NCBI GenBank assembly: GCA_003248315.1
Contig: QKWM01000004.1
Coordinates: forward strand, 5,639,001-5,703,000
Direction of reading: 5' to 3'
DNA from: Streptomyces sp. SW4
GTDB lineage: Bacteria; Actinomycetota; Actinomycetes; Streptomycetales; Streptomycetaceae
Length of the DNA: 64,000 nt
Part shown: positions 41,700 to 51,146 of the stretch, in pieces
Numbering within the stretch: the stretch's first letter is position 1
Layout of the letters: every line of letters begins with the position of its first letter
Program-made: the position numbers and the translations under genes
The notes under the pieces: model-generated
What the model was told of the DNA's origin: nothing
What the model saw: the letters and a program-made list of their open reading frames with translations, nothing else
Databases searched by the model: none

Positions 41700-42570
41700 T
41701 TGACCGCCACCCGCGTCACCGCCGTCCTCGCCGCCGCCTGCGCCACCGTGCTCGCCATGGCGTCGCCCTCGTCCGCGATCAACTCGTACAACGCGACCCC
41801 GCCCCGAACGCACCGAGGTCGGCGCCCTCGTGGCCACCTGGGACCACGACGGCGACCCGGCCACCCCGGACCGCGTCGACTGGGTCTGCTCCGGCACGAT
41901 GATCGACGCCGACACCTTCCTGACGGCCGCCCACTGCACCACCGGCTGGCCGGACGACGTACGGTTCCACGTCTCCCTCGACCAGGACGTCCAGAGCGGA
42001 CTGGACGCCGCCGCCGAGAAGCACCCCGGCGACCCCGCCGCCCAGGCGGAGGCCGTCGCCGTCCCGGGCACCGCCCACAGCCACCCCGGCTACCCGGGCC
42101 CGGCCGCCGACACGCGCGACATCGCGGTCGTCGAGGTCCCCGCCGCGCAGATGAGGAAGCGCTGGTCCTTCACCCCGGCCACGCTGCCCGGCGCCGGCCT
42201 GCTCGCGGAACTCGGCTCCCGCGCGCTGGACTCCGCGGACTGGGTTGTCGCGGGCTATGGCACGCAGGAGGCCGTGACCGGACCGGGCGGCCACACCCAC
42301 CCGGGCGGCGGCGTCCGGATGAAGGCACCCGTGAGCTTCGACGCCCTCAACGACGCCTGGGTCCGGCTCGCGATGACGGCGCCGCAGGGCAACGGCGGCG
42401 CCTGCTACGGCGATTCGGGCGGCCCCAACTTCGTCGTCGTCGACGGTCGGCGCATCCTCGCCTCGACGACCATCACCGGCGACAGCCCGTGCTACGCCAC
42501 CAACGTCACCTACCGCCTGGACACTCCGGGCGCCCGCGCCTTCCTCGCACCGTACGTGCAGCTGCCGTAA
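41700..42570 (+). CDS. Secreted trypsin-like serine protease (S1A), frameshifted
   Basis: Sec signal 'RVTAVLAAACATVLAMASPS' precedes the mature domain. The catalytic triad is visible: His in 'FLTAAHCTTG', Asp in 'TRDIAVVEV', Ser in 'CYGDSGGPNF'. Two one-base losses lie close together in CCG/CCCC runs near 41800-41812, moving frame 3 to 1. The start is uncertain: TTG 41700 has AAGGGG seven bases upstream, ATG 41643 is in frame further up. Length about 290 residues. Confidence 0.87.
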
Positions 42571-43007
42571 CACCCGCCGAGGGGAAGCGAGTCCGCGCGG
42601 TGTGCCGGACGAGACCACGCGGTACCGGCGCTGCTCCCACGAACCGGAGCAGCGCCGTCCGGCAGGACGCCGAGCCTGGCGCTCAGCGCCCGCCCGCCGC
42701 CGGGCCCTGCCGTTCAAGCCGACCGGGGCGGCGCCAACCCATCGCCCCGGCTGACGGTGCCTGAGCCGCCGTCACCCGGCGCCGGCGCCCGGCCCTGCCG
42801 ACGCCTCCGACGCCTCCCGACGCCTGCGCACCCGGGACACGGCCGCGACCACCGCCGCTACGGCCACGAGCCCCGCGGAGATCAGCCGCATCAGGCCCCC
42901 GGCCAGACCTCCTCGCGCCCGGCGACCCGGGAGCGGCGCCGAGAGCCGAACCCTCACCCGTGTCGGTACCAAAATCCGCAGGCCGTGCCGGTCAGTGTGT
43001 GCGGGGC
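42571..43007. other. Intergenic region without a supported gene
   Basis: 437 bases between the protease stop and the end of the hydratase gene on the other strand. A minus-strand frame at 42772-42891 would encode 39 residues with one hydrophobic segment ('LVAVAAVVAAVSRVRRR'); it lacks a ribosome site and I do not call it. No clear promoter or terminator is seen. Confidence 0.5.
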
Positions 43008-43796
43008 TCAGGCCGGTGCCCGCACGGCCTCGAACTGCACCCTGCCCAATCCCGTGAACTCCGCCGTGACAAGGGCCGCGCGGTCGAGGGGACGGCCTCC
43101 AGGCAGCTGCCGGGGAGGATGATCTGGCCGGGTTCGAAGGCGATGTCGTAGCGGGAGAGCTCGTTGCACACCCACGCCACCGCGGCGATGGGGTTGCCGA
43201 GGACGGCGGAGGCGGGCCGGTTCCCCTCAGTTCGCCGTCGTAGCGCAGCTCCCCGTGCATGGAGGAGAAGTCGATCTCGCTCAGGGTCCTGGGGGTGGTG
43301 CCGAGGACGATGCCGCCGACGGAGCCGTTGTCGGCGAGGGTGTCGGCGATCCGGATGCGCCAGTCGGTGAACCGGGAGTCGATGATCTCCACTGCGGGGA
43401 CGACGTACTCGGTGGCGCGGATGACGTCGGCGACCGTGACGTTCGGGCCCTCGAGGCGGCCCTTGAGCAGGAACGCGGGCTCGACCTCGGCGTACGGGGC
43501 GATGAAGCGGTCGAGGCGGACGGAAGGTTCTCCAGGTGGAGGTCGCCGGCGAGCAGGTGGCCGTAGTCGGGCTGGTCGACGCCGAAGGCTTCCTGCATCA
43601 CCTTGGCGATGTTGCCCAGTTTGTAGCCGACGAGCCGGTCGCCTTCGGCGATCCGCCGGTGGACGTTGTGCTTCTGCACGGCGACGGAGTCGGCCAGTGA
43701 CAGGTCGGGGCGGGTGTCGGTGAGGGGCTGGATGGCTTTGACGTCGCGCCGGGCGGTGTCGATGGCGTCGGCGATGTCGATCAGGTGCTGCTGCAT
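43008..43796 (-). CDS. 2-keto-4-pentenoate hydratase-like protein (FAH superfamily), frameshifted
   Basis: ATG at 43796 opens 'QQHLIDIADAIDTARRDVKA'. Family landmarks: 'VGYKLGNIAKVMQEAFGVDQ', the metal-binding 'YAEVEPAFLLKGRLEGP', 'VVPAVEIIDSRFTDWRIRI' and 'ILPGSCLEAV'. The ending 'ALVTAEFTGLGRVQFEAV' is read only after restoring lost bases (three, near 43535, 43222 and 43095). Length about 264 residues. Hydratases of this type add water to a 2-hydroxy-dienoate from ring-cleavage pathways. It follows the MFS gene at 43845 after 48 bases, on the same strand. Confidence 0.87.
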
Positions 43797-43844
43797 GGAC
43801 GCGGAGCCTCGCAATGCGTGGAGGGGAGGGACGTGGGGCCGGCG

Positions 43845-45193
43845 TCAGGGCCGGTCGGGCCGTCGGCGCGCGGCGGAGGTGACACTGAGCGGCAGGCCCT
43901 TGGTCTCGGGTGCGGTGAGCTGTGTGACGACCGCGCCGAGGGTGCACAGGGCGGCGGCGACGAGCATGGTGGGACCGACGCCGATGGTGTCGAGGGCGAC
44001 GGGGACCAGGAAGGTGCCGAGGGCGGCGCCGACCCGGCTGGTGGCCGTGGCCAGCCCGATTCCGGCGCCGCGGATGTCGGTGGAGAAGACCTCGTTGGGG
44101 TACACGCCGGTGACGGCGGTGGACATGGCGTTGCTGTAGGAGAAGAGCAGGAAGCTGACGAGGATGACCAGCGGGGACCCGTCGGGCCACACGCCCACGA
44201 CGACGAGTGCCGCCGCGGCCACCCAGAACTGCGGGATGACCAGCTTGCGACGGCCGACCCGCTCGATGAGGAAGTAGGTGGTGGCGGCTCCGGCGAGGGC
44301 GAGTCCGTTGACGCCGAGGGCGCCGAGGAAGCCGTCGCCGAGGCCGAAGCCGGCGAGGACGGTGGGGGCGAAGGACGCGATGGCGAAGTAGGGGGTGACG
44401 GTGCAGAACCAGTGCACGCACACGAACAGCGTCGCGCGGAGGTAGTCGGGGGAGAACAGGCGCCACATGTTCGCGGTGCGGATCTGCTCGCCGGCGAGGT
44501 CGGCGACGTCGTCGGCGTTCTCGAAGTACAGGCCGGCTACGCGCCGGGCTTCCTCCGTCCTGCCCTGGCTCATCAGCCAGCGCGGCGACTCGGGGGTGCC
44601 GATACGGGCGATCAGGAGCAGCACGGCGGGGAGGCAGCTGGTGCCGAGGAGGATGCGCCAGTCCAGGTCGAAGGCGTGCCCGAGCCCGTAGCCGACGGCG
44701 TAGGCCGCGATGTAGCCGAGGTACCAGGCGACTTCCTGGAAGGCGAGGAGCCTGCCGCGCAGCCTCGTCGGCGCGAACTCGGCCAGCAGCGGCCAGCCGA
44801 TCGAATACTCGGCGCCGATCGCGACGCCCATCAGCAGGCGCACGGCGAGCAGTTGCCAGCCGTTGTCGACGAGGAACTGGGCCACCGAGCCGACGACGAA
44901 CAGCACCATGTCGAGGGTGAACATGCGGCTGCGGCCGAACCGGTCGGAGAGCCAGCCGCCGAGCGGCCCGCCGAAGAAGATGCCGATCAGCGCGGAAGCG
45001 GCGATCAGCCCCTGCCAGGCCAGGGAGAGACCGAGGTCCCGGGCGATGGCGGCGTTGACGGCGCCGATGCCGCCGAGGACGTAGCCGTCGAGGAACATCC
45101 CGCCCGAGGCCACGCCGGCGAGCCGGCGCAGGAAGCGTCGTTTCTCCCGGTCCGTCGGGGACTGTACGGAGGGTTCTCGGTGATGGCCGTCAT
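43845..45193 (-). CDS. MFS permease A (metabolite:H+ symporter type), frameshifted
   Basis: ATG 45193 follows GGAGAAG. About 450 residues with 12 expected helices. 'ASGGMFLDGYVLGGIGAVNA', the loop 'LGGWLSDRFGRSRMF', 'AEYSIGWPLLAEFAPTRLRG' and 'PNEVFSTDIRGAGIGLATA' are typical of the sugar-porter-like/metabolite symporters. One base is lost near 45145. It is a close paralogue of the permease at 51147-52500, and the two promoters are alike too. Divergent from the LLM monooxygenase operon and co-directional with the hydratase, it probably imports the substrate of that pathway. Confidence 0.9.
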
Positions 45194-45283
45194 CGGCGCT
45201 TCTCCAACCGTGCGGGGAATGAGCGGCCGGTGTGGCGGCGCAGGGACAGGCGGGCCGCGATGCACCGGCGGGTGGCGGGAGTC

Positions 45284-45307
45284 CGTTCACATTGAACGCG
45301 GAGTTCA
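45284..45307. promoter_or_regulatory. Operator copy 1 (MFS permease A side)
   Basis: Two overlapping palindromes: CGTTCA-CAT-TGAACG (45284-45298) and TGAACGCGGAGTTCA (45293-45307). The second differs at two central positions from the plus-side consensus TGAACGCAGCGTTCA. On the minus strand the order is palindrome, short spacer, TGAACG half-site, the same as copy 2 on the plus strand. Confidence 0.6.
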
Positions 45308-45331
45308 GAAATCGGCCTCGCTGCCGTCGGA

Positions 45332-45360
45332 AAGTTTCCATGGGGTTTCCGGCCTGTCAA
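45332..45360 (-). promoter_or_regulatory. Promoter TTGACA-N17-AAACTT of MFS permease A
   Basis: Read on the minus strand: TTGACA at 45360-45355, 17 bases, AAACTT at 45337-45332. The palindrome GGAAA-G-TTTCC covers the -10 box. Spacing and -10 sequence are identical to the promoter of the paralogous permease at 52626-52654. Confidence 0.55.
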
Positions 45361-45512
45361 GAGGTGCCGGCGGGGGCCGGGCGCCCGTCGGCACCCTGTC
45401 GTCCGGCGGTGGGGTGACTCTCCGGCGAACTGCGGCGACAGGTGACCGGCCCGTGCGGGGGACCAGTGCCGGACGGCGAAGCATGTGGCCCGGATCACAA
45501 GCTCTCACCCTC

Positions 45513-45541
45513 TTGACGAAAGCCCGCCGCGCTCTCACTAT
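45513..45541 (+). promoter_or_regulatory. Promoter TTGACG-N17-CACTAT of the LLM operon
   Basis: TTGACG at 45513-45518, 17 bases, then CACTAT at 45536-45541, whose last base is the first base of operator copy 2. The -35 box equals that of the two permease promoters (TTGACA/G). Confidence 0.5.
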
Positions 45542-45566
45542 GAACGCAGCGTTCACATGCTGAACG
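45541..45566. promoter_or_regulatory. Operator copy 2 (LLM operon side)
   Basis: TGAACGCAGCGTTCA (45541-45555) is a 15-base palindrome with six-base arms, followed by a third TGAACG half-site at 45561-45566. It is the best conserved of four copies in the window and immediately follows the promoter -10 box. Confidence 0.65.
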
Positions 45567-45634
45567 TACACACGGCCTCGCGGTACGGCGAGGAGCCGTG
45601 GCCACGCTCCCCCTTCGCGCTCCGGGAGGACCCC

Positions 45635-47028
45635 ATGAGCCACCAGCCGCTCAAGCTCTTCGCCTTCGACGTCTTCGCGCCCGCCCACCTCACCGCCGGC
45701 TCCTGGCGGGACGCCGCCGACCAGGGCTTCCGCTACACGGACCTGAACTACTGGACCGACATGGCCAGGACGCTGGAAGAGGCGAAGTTCGACGGCATCT
45801 TCTTCGCCGACACCGTCGGCTACCACGACGTCTACGCCGGATCACCCGACGCGGCGATCCGCGACGCCGGTCAGTTCCCCATCAACGACCCGACGGTGCT
45901 CGTCTCCGCCATGGCCTCCCACACCCGCCATCTCGGTTTCGGCGTGACGGAATCGCTCACCTACACCGCGCCCTACACGCTGGCCCGCCGCTTCTCCAGC
46001 CTCGACCACCTCACCAAGGGCGGATCGGCTGGAACATCGTCACCTCCTACAACGAGTCCGCGGCCCGCAACCACGGCCTGGACAGCCAGATCCCGCACGA
46101 CAAGCGCTACGACCGCGCGGACGAGTACCTCAAGGTCGTCTACAAGCTGTGGGAGGCCTCCTGGCAGGAGGACGCCGTCGTGCGGGACGCCGCGAACGCC
46201 ACGTACGTCGACCCCTCCCGCATCCACCCCGTCGAGCACAAGGGTGAGTTCTTCCAGGTGCCCGGCCTGCACCTGTGCGAGCCCTCCCCGCAGCGCACAC
46301 CGATGCTCTTCCAGGCGGGCGCCTCCTCGCGCGGCATGGCGTTCGCGGCACACAACGCCGAGGCCGTCTTCGTCAACACCCTGACGCCGGAGATGACCCG
46401 GCGCAGCGTCGACAGGATCCGAGCCGCCGTCGCCGAGGCGGGCCGCGACCCGCGCAGCGTCAAGGTGCTCGCCCTGATCACGGTGATCGTCGCCCCCACC
46501 GACGCCGAGGCGCACGCCAAGTACGAGCAGCACGTGAAGAACGTCTCCTACGAGGGCGCGCTGGCCCGCTTCGCCGGATGGACCGGCATCGACCTGTCCG
46601 GCGTCGACCCCGACACGCCGCTGGAGTACGTGGAGGTGGAGGGCTCGCGGTCGATGGTGGAGATGTTCTCCAAGGCCGACCCCGACCGGAAGTGGACCAC
46701 CCGGCAGATCGCCGAGTTCATCGGCATCGGCGGCAGCGGCGCGGTGATCGCCGGCTCCCCGCGGACGGTCGCCGCCGAGCTGCGCCGCTGGCAGCGGACC
46801 GCCGACATCGACGGCATCAACCTCTCCTACGCCACCAAGCCCGGCAGCTGGCACGACTTCATCGAGCTGGCCCTGCCGGTCCTGCGCGAGGAGGGCCTGG
46901 CCCGCGAGTCCTACGACGAGAGGGCCGCCACCCTGCGCGAGACCTTCTACGGCCCCGGCCGGTGCCACACCCTCGACGACCACCCCGCCTCGAAGATCCG
47001 CGCCGCCGCGGCCGCGCGCTCCCGCTGA
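45635..47028 (+). CDS. LLM-class flavin monooxygenase (NtaA/SnaA/DszA group), frameshifted
   Basis: FMNH2-dependent monooxygenase of the nitrilotriacetate-monooxygenase type, about 465 residues. ATG 45635 follows GGGAGG. Landmarks: 'KLFAFDVFAPAHLTAGSW', 'ARTLEEAKFDGIFFADTVG', 'IGWNIVTSYNESAARNHG' and 'PMLFQAGASSRGMAFAAHNA'. One base is lost near 46020. A flavin reductase gene follows after 75 bases and can supply reduced FMN. Relatives cleave C-N, C-S or ring bonds of small heterocycles and aminocarboxylates; the substrate here cannot be read from sequence. Confidence 0.92.
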
Positions 47029-47103
47029 CCCGGAGCCGTCCGCCGGCCGCATGTCCACCCCCGTTCCCGCCCATCGCACGACGACGTCGAAGGGACCGAT
47101 GTC

Positions 47104-47634
47104 ATGAGCGCCACCACCCTCGTTCACGCCACGCGCACCGAACCCGCCATCGACCAGCGGCTGTTCAGGGACGTGATGGGACACCTGCCGACCGGCGTCG
47201 CCGCGGTCACGGGCATCGAGGCACAGACGGGCAAGCCCGCCGGGATGATCGTCGGGACGTTCCAGTCGCTCTCCCTCAGCCCCGCCCTGGTCACCTTCAG
47301 CGTGGACCGCTCCTCGAGCAGCTGGCCCAAGATCCGCAGCTCCGGCCGTTTCGGTGTCAGCGTGCTGGCCGAGCACCAGATCGACGTGTGCAAAGCCCTC
47401 TCCCGCAAGGGCGACGACAAGTTCGCCGGCGTCGACTGGGTGCCCTCCCCGCAGAACGGCGCTCCCCACTTCCGGGGCGCGGCCGCCTGGCTCGACTGCG
47501 AGACCGTGCAGGAACTCGACGGCGGCGACCACGTCATCGTCATCGGGCGCGTCCTGTACATGGAAGCCGGCTCGACCGAGCCGCTCATCTTCCACAAGGG
47601 CAGGCTCGGCGGCTACCGCGCCCCCGCCGCCTGA
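47104..47634 (+). CDS. Flavin reductase-like FMN-binding protein
   Basis: Intact, 176 residues. 'GHLPTGVAAVTGIEAQTGKP', 'GTFQSLSLSPALVTFSVDRS' and 'RFGVSVLAEHQIDVCKALSR' are the flavin_reduct domain pattern. It should reduce FMN with NAD(P)H and feed the monooxygenase encoded just upstream. ATG at 47104. The two-component arrangement strongly supports the monooxygenase call. Confidence 0.94.
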   Translation: MSATTLVHATRTEPAIDQRLFRDVMGHLPTGVAAVTGIEAQTGKPAGMIVGTFQSLSLSPALVTFSVDRSSSSWPKIRSSGRFGVSVLAEHQIDVCKALSRKGDDKFAGVDWVPSPQNGAPHFRGAAAWLDCETVQELDGGDHVIVIGRVLYMEAGSTEPLIFHKGRLGGYRAPAA

Positions 47635-47710
47635 CCCGCCGCCCCCACCACCACCCGCACACCGCCCCGGCCCGCTGCCGGCCGGGGCCCCTTCCACAGA
47701 GGAATCCGCC

Positions 47711-49216
47711 GTGACCGACGCGCGAACGTCCCCGGCCGCCCCCGGGGAACCGGAGACCCCGCCCGCCGAACTCGAAGGCCTCCTGACCCGGGCCGCCGCC
47801 GACGCCCCCGCTGGGCGGCGCTGCCCCGGGCGAGCGGGCCGCCGTCCTCGCGTCCATCGCCGACGTGCTGGAGGCCAACAGCGACCACCTGGTCGCCGTC
47901 GCCGACGAGGAAACAGGGCTCGGCGCGCCCCGGCTGTCCGGCGAGGTCCGGCGCACCGCGGCACAGTTGCGGCTGTACGGCGAGTACGCGGCGAGCGGCA
48001 CCCCCTTCGACGTGACGATCGACCACGCCGACCCCGAGGCGACCCCGCCCCGCCCCGAACTCCGCCGCCACCTGGTTCCCCTGGGGCCCGTCGAGGTGTT
48101 CGCCGGGGAAACTTCCCCTTCGCCTTCTCCGTCGCGGGCACCGACACCGCCTCCGCGCTCGCCGCCGGCTGCCCCGTCCTGGTCAAGGCCCACCCCGGTC
48201 ACCCGCGCACCTCCGCCACCACCGCCGCCCTCGTGCGCGAGGCCCTCGCCGAGGCCGGCGCCCCGCCAGGGGTCTTCGCCCTCTTCACCGGCCGCGAGGC
48301 GGGCGTGACGGTACTGCGTGACCCGCGGGTCAAGGGCGCCGCCTTCACCGGGTCGGTCCGAGGGGGCCGCGCCCTGTTCGACATCGCCGCCGCCCGACCC
48401 CGGCCGATCCCGTTTTACGGCGAACTCGGCAGCGTCAATCCGGTCGTCGTCACCCGGGCGGCACTCGCCGAACGCCGTGACCGGATCGCCGCGGAGTTCG
48501 CCGCCTCCTACACCCTGGGCAGCGGCCAGTTCTGCACCAAGCCCGGCATCCTGCTGCTGCCGCGTGACGCGGACGCGCTCCAGGCGCTCGCCGACCGGGT
48601 ACGCGGCGCCGCGGCGCTGCCGATGCTCTCGCCGCAGATCGCCGCAGGCTACCGGCGCCGCCTGGAAGAGGTGGCTGCCGCCGGCGCCACGCACCTCCTG
48701 GTCGACGGGACGACGGCCACCACGGACCCGGGCGAGCGCCCGCAGGCGTCCCCGAGCCTGTTCACCGTCACCAGCGTGGAGACGTTCCTGGCCGACGCCG
48801 ACAACCTGCTCGAGGAATGCTTCGGGCCGAGCGCCGTCGTCGTCCAGTACGACACCGAGGAGGAAGCGGCCGCCCTCCTGGAGCGCCTGGAGGGAAGCCT
48901 CACCATCACCTTCCACACGGGCGCGGACGACGGCGCCCGCCTCGAGGCCATGGTGGAACTGGCACAGGCCAGGGCAGGGCGGGTGCTGTTCAACGGCTGG
49001 CCCACAGGCGTCGCCGTCACCCTCGCCCAGCAGCACGGCGGCCCCTACCCGGCCGCCACCACCGCCACGACGTCCGTCGGACCGCACGCCGTGGACCGGT
49101 TCCTGCGCCCGGTCGTCTACCAGGACGCACCGGCCGAACTGCTGCCCCTCGCGCTGCGCGAGGACAACCCGCTCCGACTGCGCCGCACCGTCGACGGAAA
49201 GGCGGAGCCGGCCTGA
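47711..49216 (+). CDS. Ketoglutarate-semialdehyde-type aldehyde dehydrogenase, frameshifted
   Basis: GTG at 47711 after AGAGGAA. About 502 residues. 'VLVKAHPGHPRTSATTAALV' and 'KGAAFTGSVRGGRALFDIAA' form the cofactor site; 'PIPFYGELGSVNPVVV' has the general-base Glu, 'LGSGQFCTKPGILLLP' the catalytic Cys. The 'GELGSVNPV' form is that of 2,5-dioxovalerate (alpha-ketoglutarate semialdehyde) dehydrogenases rather than general aldehyde dehydrogenases. Three one-base losses (near 47812, 47824 and 48112). If the family match holds, the pathway ends in 2-oxoglutarate. Confidence 0.88.
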   Translation: MTDARTSPAAPGEPETPPAELEGLLTRAAADAPAGRRCPGRAGRRPRVHRRRAGGQQRPPGRRRRRGNRARRAPAVRRGPAHRGTVAAVRRVRGERHPLRRDDRPRRPRGDPAPPRTPPPPGSPGARRGVRRGNFPFAFSVAGTDTASALAAGCPVLVKAHPGHPRTSATTAALVREALAEAGAPPGVFALFTGREAGVTVLRDPRVKGAAFTGSVRGGRALFDIAAARPRPIPFYGELGSVNPVVVTRAALAERRDRIAAEFAASYTLGSGQFCTKPGILLLPRDADALQALADRVRGAAALPMLSPQIAAGYRRRLEEVAAAGATHLLVDGTTATTDPGERPQASPSLFTVTSVETFLADADNLLEECFGPSAVVVQYDTEEEAAALLERLEGSLTITFHTGADDGARLEAMVELAQARAGRVLFNGWPTGVAVTLAQQHGGPYPAATTATTSVGPHAVDRFLRPVVYQDAPAELLPLALREDNPLRLRRTVDGKAEPA

Positions 49217-49309
49217 GCCGGGTGCCGCGACAGACCAGGAACCGGCACCCCGGCGCGGCCGACGCACACGGACGGCCATGACCCAGCACCGACCCGGAAA
49301 GAGGCAGCA

Positions 49310-50640
49310 ATGCACCAACCAGCACAGCCGGAAACACGGCACGAGCAGGTCGACGTCGCCGTCGTCGGCGCGGGACTCGCCGGCCTGACCGCGGCCCGCG
49401 AACTCGGCCGCCACGGCCTGAACGTCCTCGTGCTGGAGGCTCGCGACCGCATGGGCGGCCGCGTCTACACCGACCACCGCCTCGGCCGCGACCTGGAACT
49501 CGGAGGCAACTGGCTGCACTGGACCCAGCCCCATGTGTGGGCCGAGGTCAACCGCTACGGCCTCGAGGTGACCCGCGGCCCCCGCTCGGAGGAAACGTAC
49601 TGGCTGGCCGGAGACGAGGTCCGCCGCGGCACCCTCGACGACTTCATGCAGCTGATCGACCCGGGCATGACCCGCCTCCTCACCGAGACGATGCGCTGGA
49701 TACCCCGCCCGGACGACCCGCTGCGCAACCCGGACCTCGCCGCCGCCGACAGCTTCACCCTCCAGGAGAAGCTGGACGAGCTGAAGCTGAGCGAGGACGA
49801 GAAGAACGCCAACGAGGCAGCCTGGGTGGGCCACTTCAACTGCCCGCTCGACCAGCCGTCGTTCGTCGCCGCGCTGCGGTGGACCGCCGCGACGGCCGGT
49901 TCGTGGCACCTGATGCACGAGGCGTCCGCGATCTACCGTCTCGCCGACGGAAACGACTCGCTCGTCGAGGCGATCGCCGACGACGCCCGCTCCACCGGCC
50001 GGGTGGAGATCCGGCTCGCCACCCCCGTCCGGTCGATCACCCACTCCGCGGACGGTGCCACCCTCGCCCACGGCGACGGGCGGACCGTCACCGCCCGCCG
50101 GGTGATCATCACCCTGGGCCAGAACCTGCTCGACTCCCTCGACGTCAACCCGCCGCTGCCGGAAGCGAAACTGATCCCGCCCGCGAGAAGACCGCATCAC
50201 GCGGCACGAAGGCCTGGATCCGGGTACGCGGCCCCATCAAGCCGTTCTTCGCCTACTCCTCCCAGCACCACCCCCTCTCGGTCGTCCGCACCGAGTACAT
50301 CGGTGCGGACGACGCCGTCCTCGTCGCCTTCGGCGCGGACGCCGAACGCGTCGACGTCACCGACCGCGACCAGGTGGACGCCGCCCTGCGCGTGTGGCGC
50401 GACGATCTGGAGGTGCTCGACGTGACCGGCCACGGCTGGATGCACGACGAGTACGCCCGCGAGACCTGGCTCATCCAGCGCCCCGGCCAGTTCACCCGGC
50501 ACCACGCCGCGCTGCAGGCCCCCGAGGGCGTACTGCACTTCGCCGGCAGCGACATCGCGAACATCTGGGCCGGGTTCTTCGACGGTGCAATCGAGAGCGC
50601 CCACCGCGTAGCCCGCGAGGTACGCGAGAGCCTGACCTGA
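49310..50640 (+). CDS. Flavin monoamine oxidase family protein, frameshifted
   Basis: FAD amine oxidase, about 443 residues. ATG 49310 after GAGGCAG. 'VAVVGAGLAGLTAARELGRH' binds FAD, 'LVLEARDRMGGRVYT' is the typical second signature, and 'HFAGSDIANIWAGFFDGAIE' closes the FAD site. One base is lost near 50185. It should oxidise an amine to an imine with release of hydrogen peroxide. Fourth gene of the LLM operon, so the pathway substrate or intermediate probably carries an amino group. Confidence 0.9.
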
Positions 50641-50810
50641 CCCACCGGACCAGCCGGGCGGGGCGTGTGCGGTGTCCCTGCCCGGCACCATGCCGCACCG
50701 CCGCGTTCCCGGACAGCCGCCGCGGTGCGGGCCCCCGCCCGCCGGAGACACGAGGCCCGGCGGGGCGGGACCACTTTCCCGCCCTTGCGACAACCCCTGG
50801 AGTGCCGGCC

Positions 50811-51014
50811 GTGACCACACCGACCAGCCGGCGGCCCGCCGCCCTCACCGCCCCGGATCGGGTGCCCGCGTGGGCACATCAGCGGGTCGCTTCGGCACTG
50901 GCACAAGCGGGCCGTCCGCAGCCGAGTGTGGCCGAACTCGCTCGCCGAACGGGCCTGAGCCGCGGCCTCACCCGCCGCTGCCTGCGGCAGATCGCCGGGG
51001 AACGGCAGGGGTGA
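50811..51014 (+). CDS. Small HTH-like protein, 67 residues
   Basis: GTG at 50811 opens 'TTPTSRRPAALTAPDRVPAW'; the second half 'SVAELARRTGLSRGLTRRCL' reads as a helix-turn-helix. It is 170 bases past the amine oxidase gene on the same strand. It may be the end of the operon or a separate gene. No ligand domain is present, so if real it needs a partner or acts as a dimer. Weak ribosome site. Confidence 0.5.
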   Translation: MTTPTSRRPAALTAPDRVPAWAHQRVASALAQAGRPQPSVAELARRTGLSRGLTRRCLRQIAGERQG

Positions 51015-51146
51015 CCCTGCTCAGGCGGGCTCCTGCCCCAGCACCGCCTTCACCTCCTCCACCACGTCCTACATGGTGCTTCCGGAGCCGGGCGGCCTCG
51101 ACGACCCACGTGTTCGTCGGCTGAACGCCAGGAGCCCGGTGGCCGG

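Larger units (their letters stand above)
45194..45634. promoter_or_regulatory. Divergent control region, MFS permease A / LLM operon
   Basis: 441 bases with no gene. Reading from left: operator complex 45284-45307; minus-strand promoter 45332-45360; plus-strand promoter 45513-45541; operator complex 45541-45566; ribosome site GGGAGG at 45624-45629. Both promoters have the operator at or just downstream of the -10 box, the position expected for repression. Confidence 0.65.

Noticed and set aside
42772..42891. Small minus-strand membrane peptide
   Set aside because: 39 residues with one hydrophobic segment, but no ribosome site and no conserved context.
51020..51120. Minus-strand fragment ending '...VVEEVKAVLGQEPA'
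   Set aside because: Reads like the tail of a protein, but no start or upstream body is present between the flanking genes; at most a relic.
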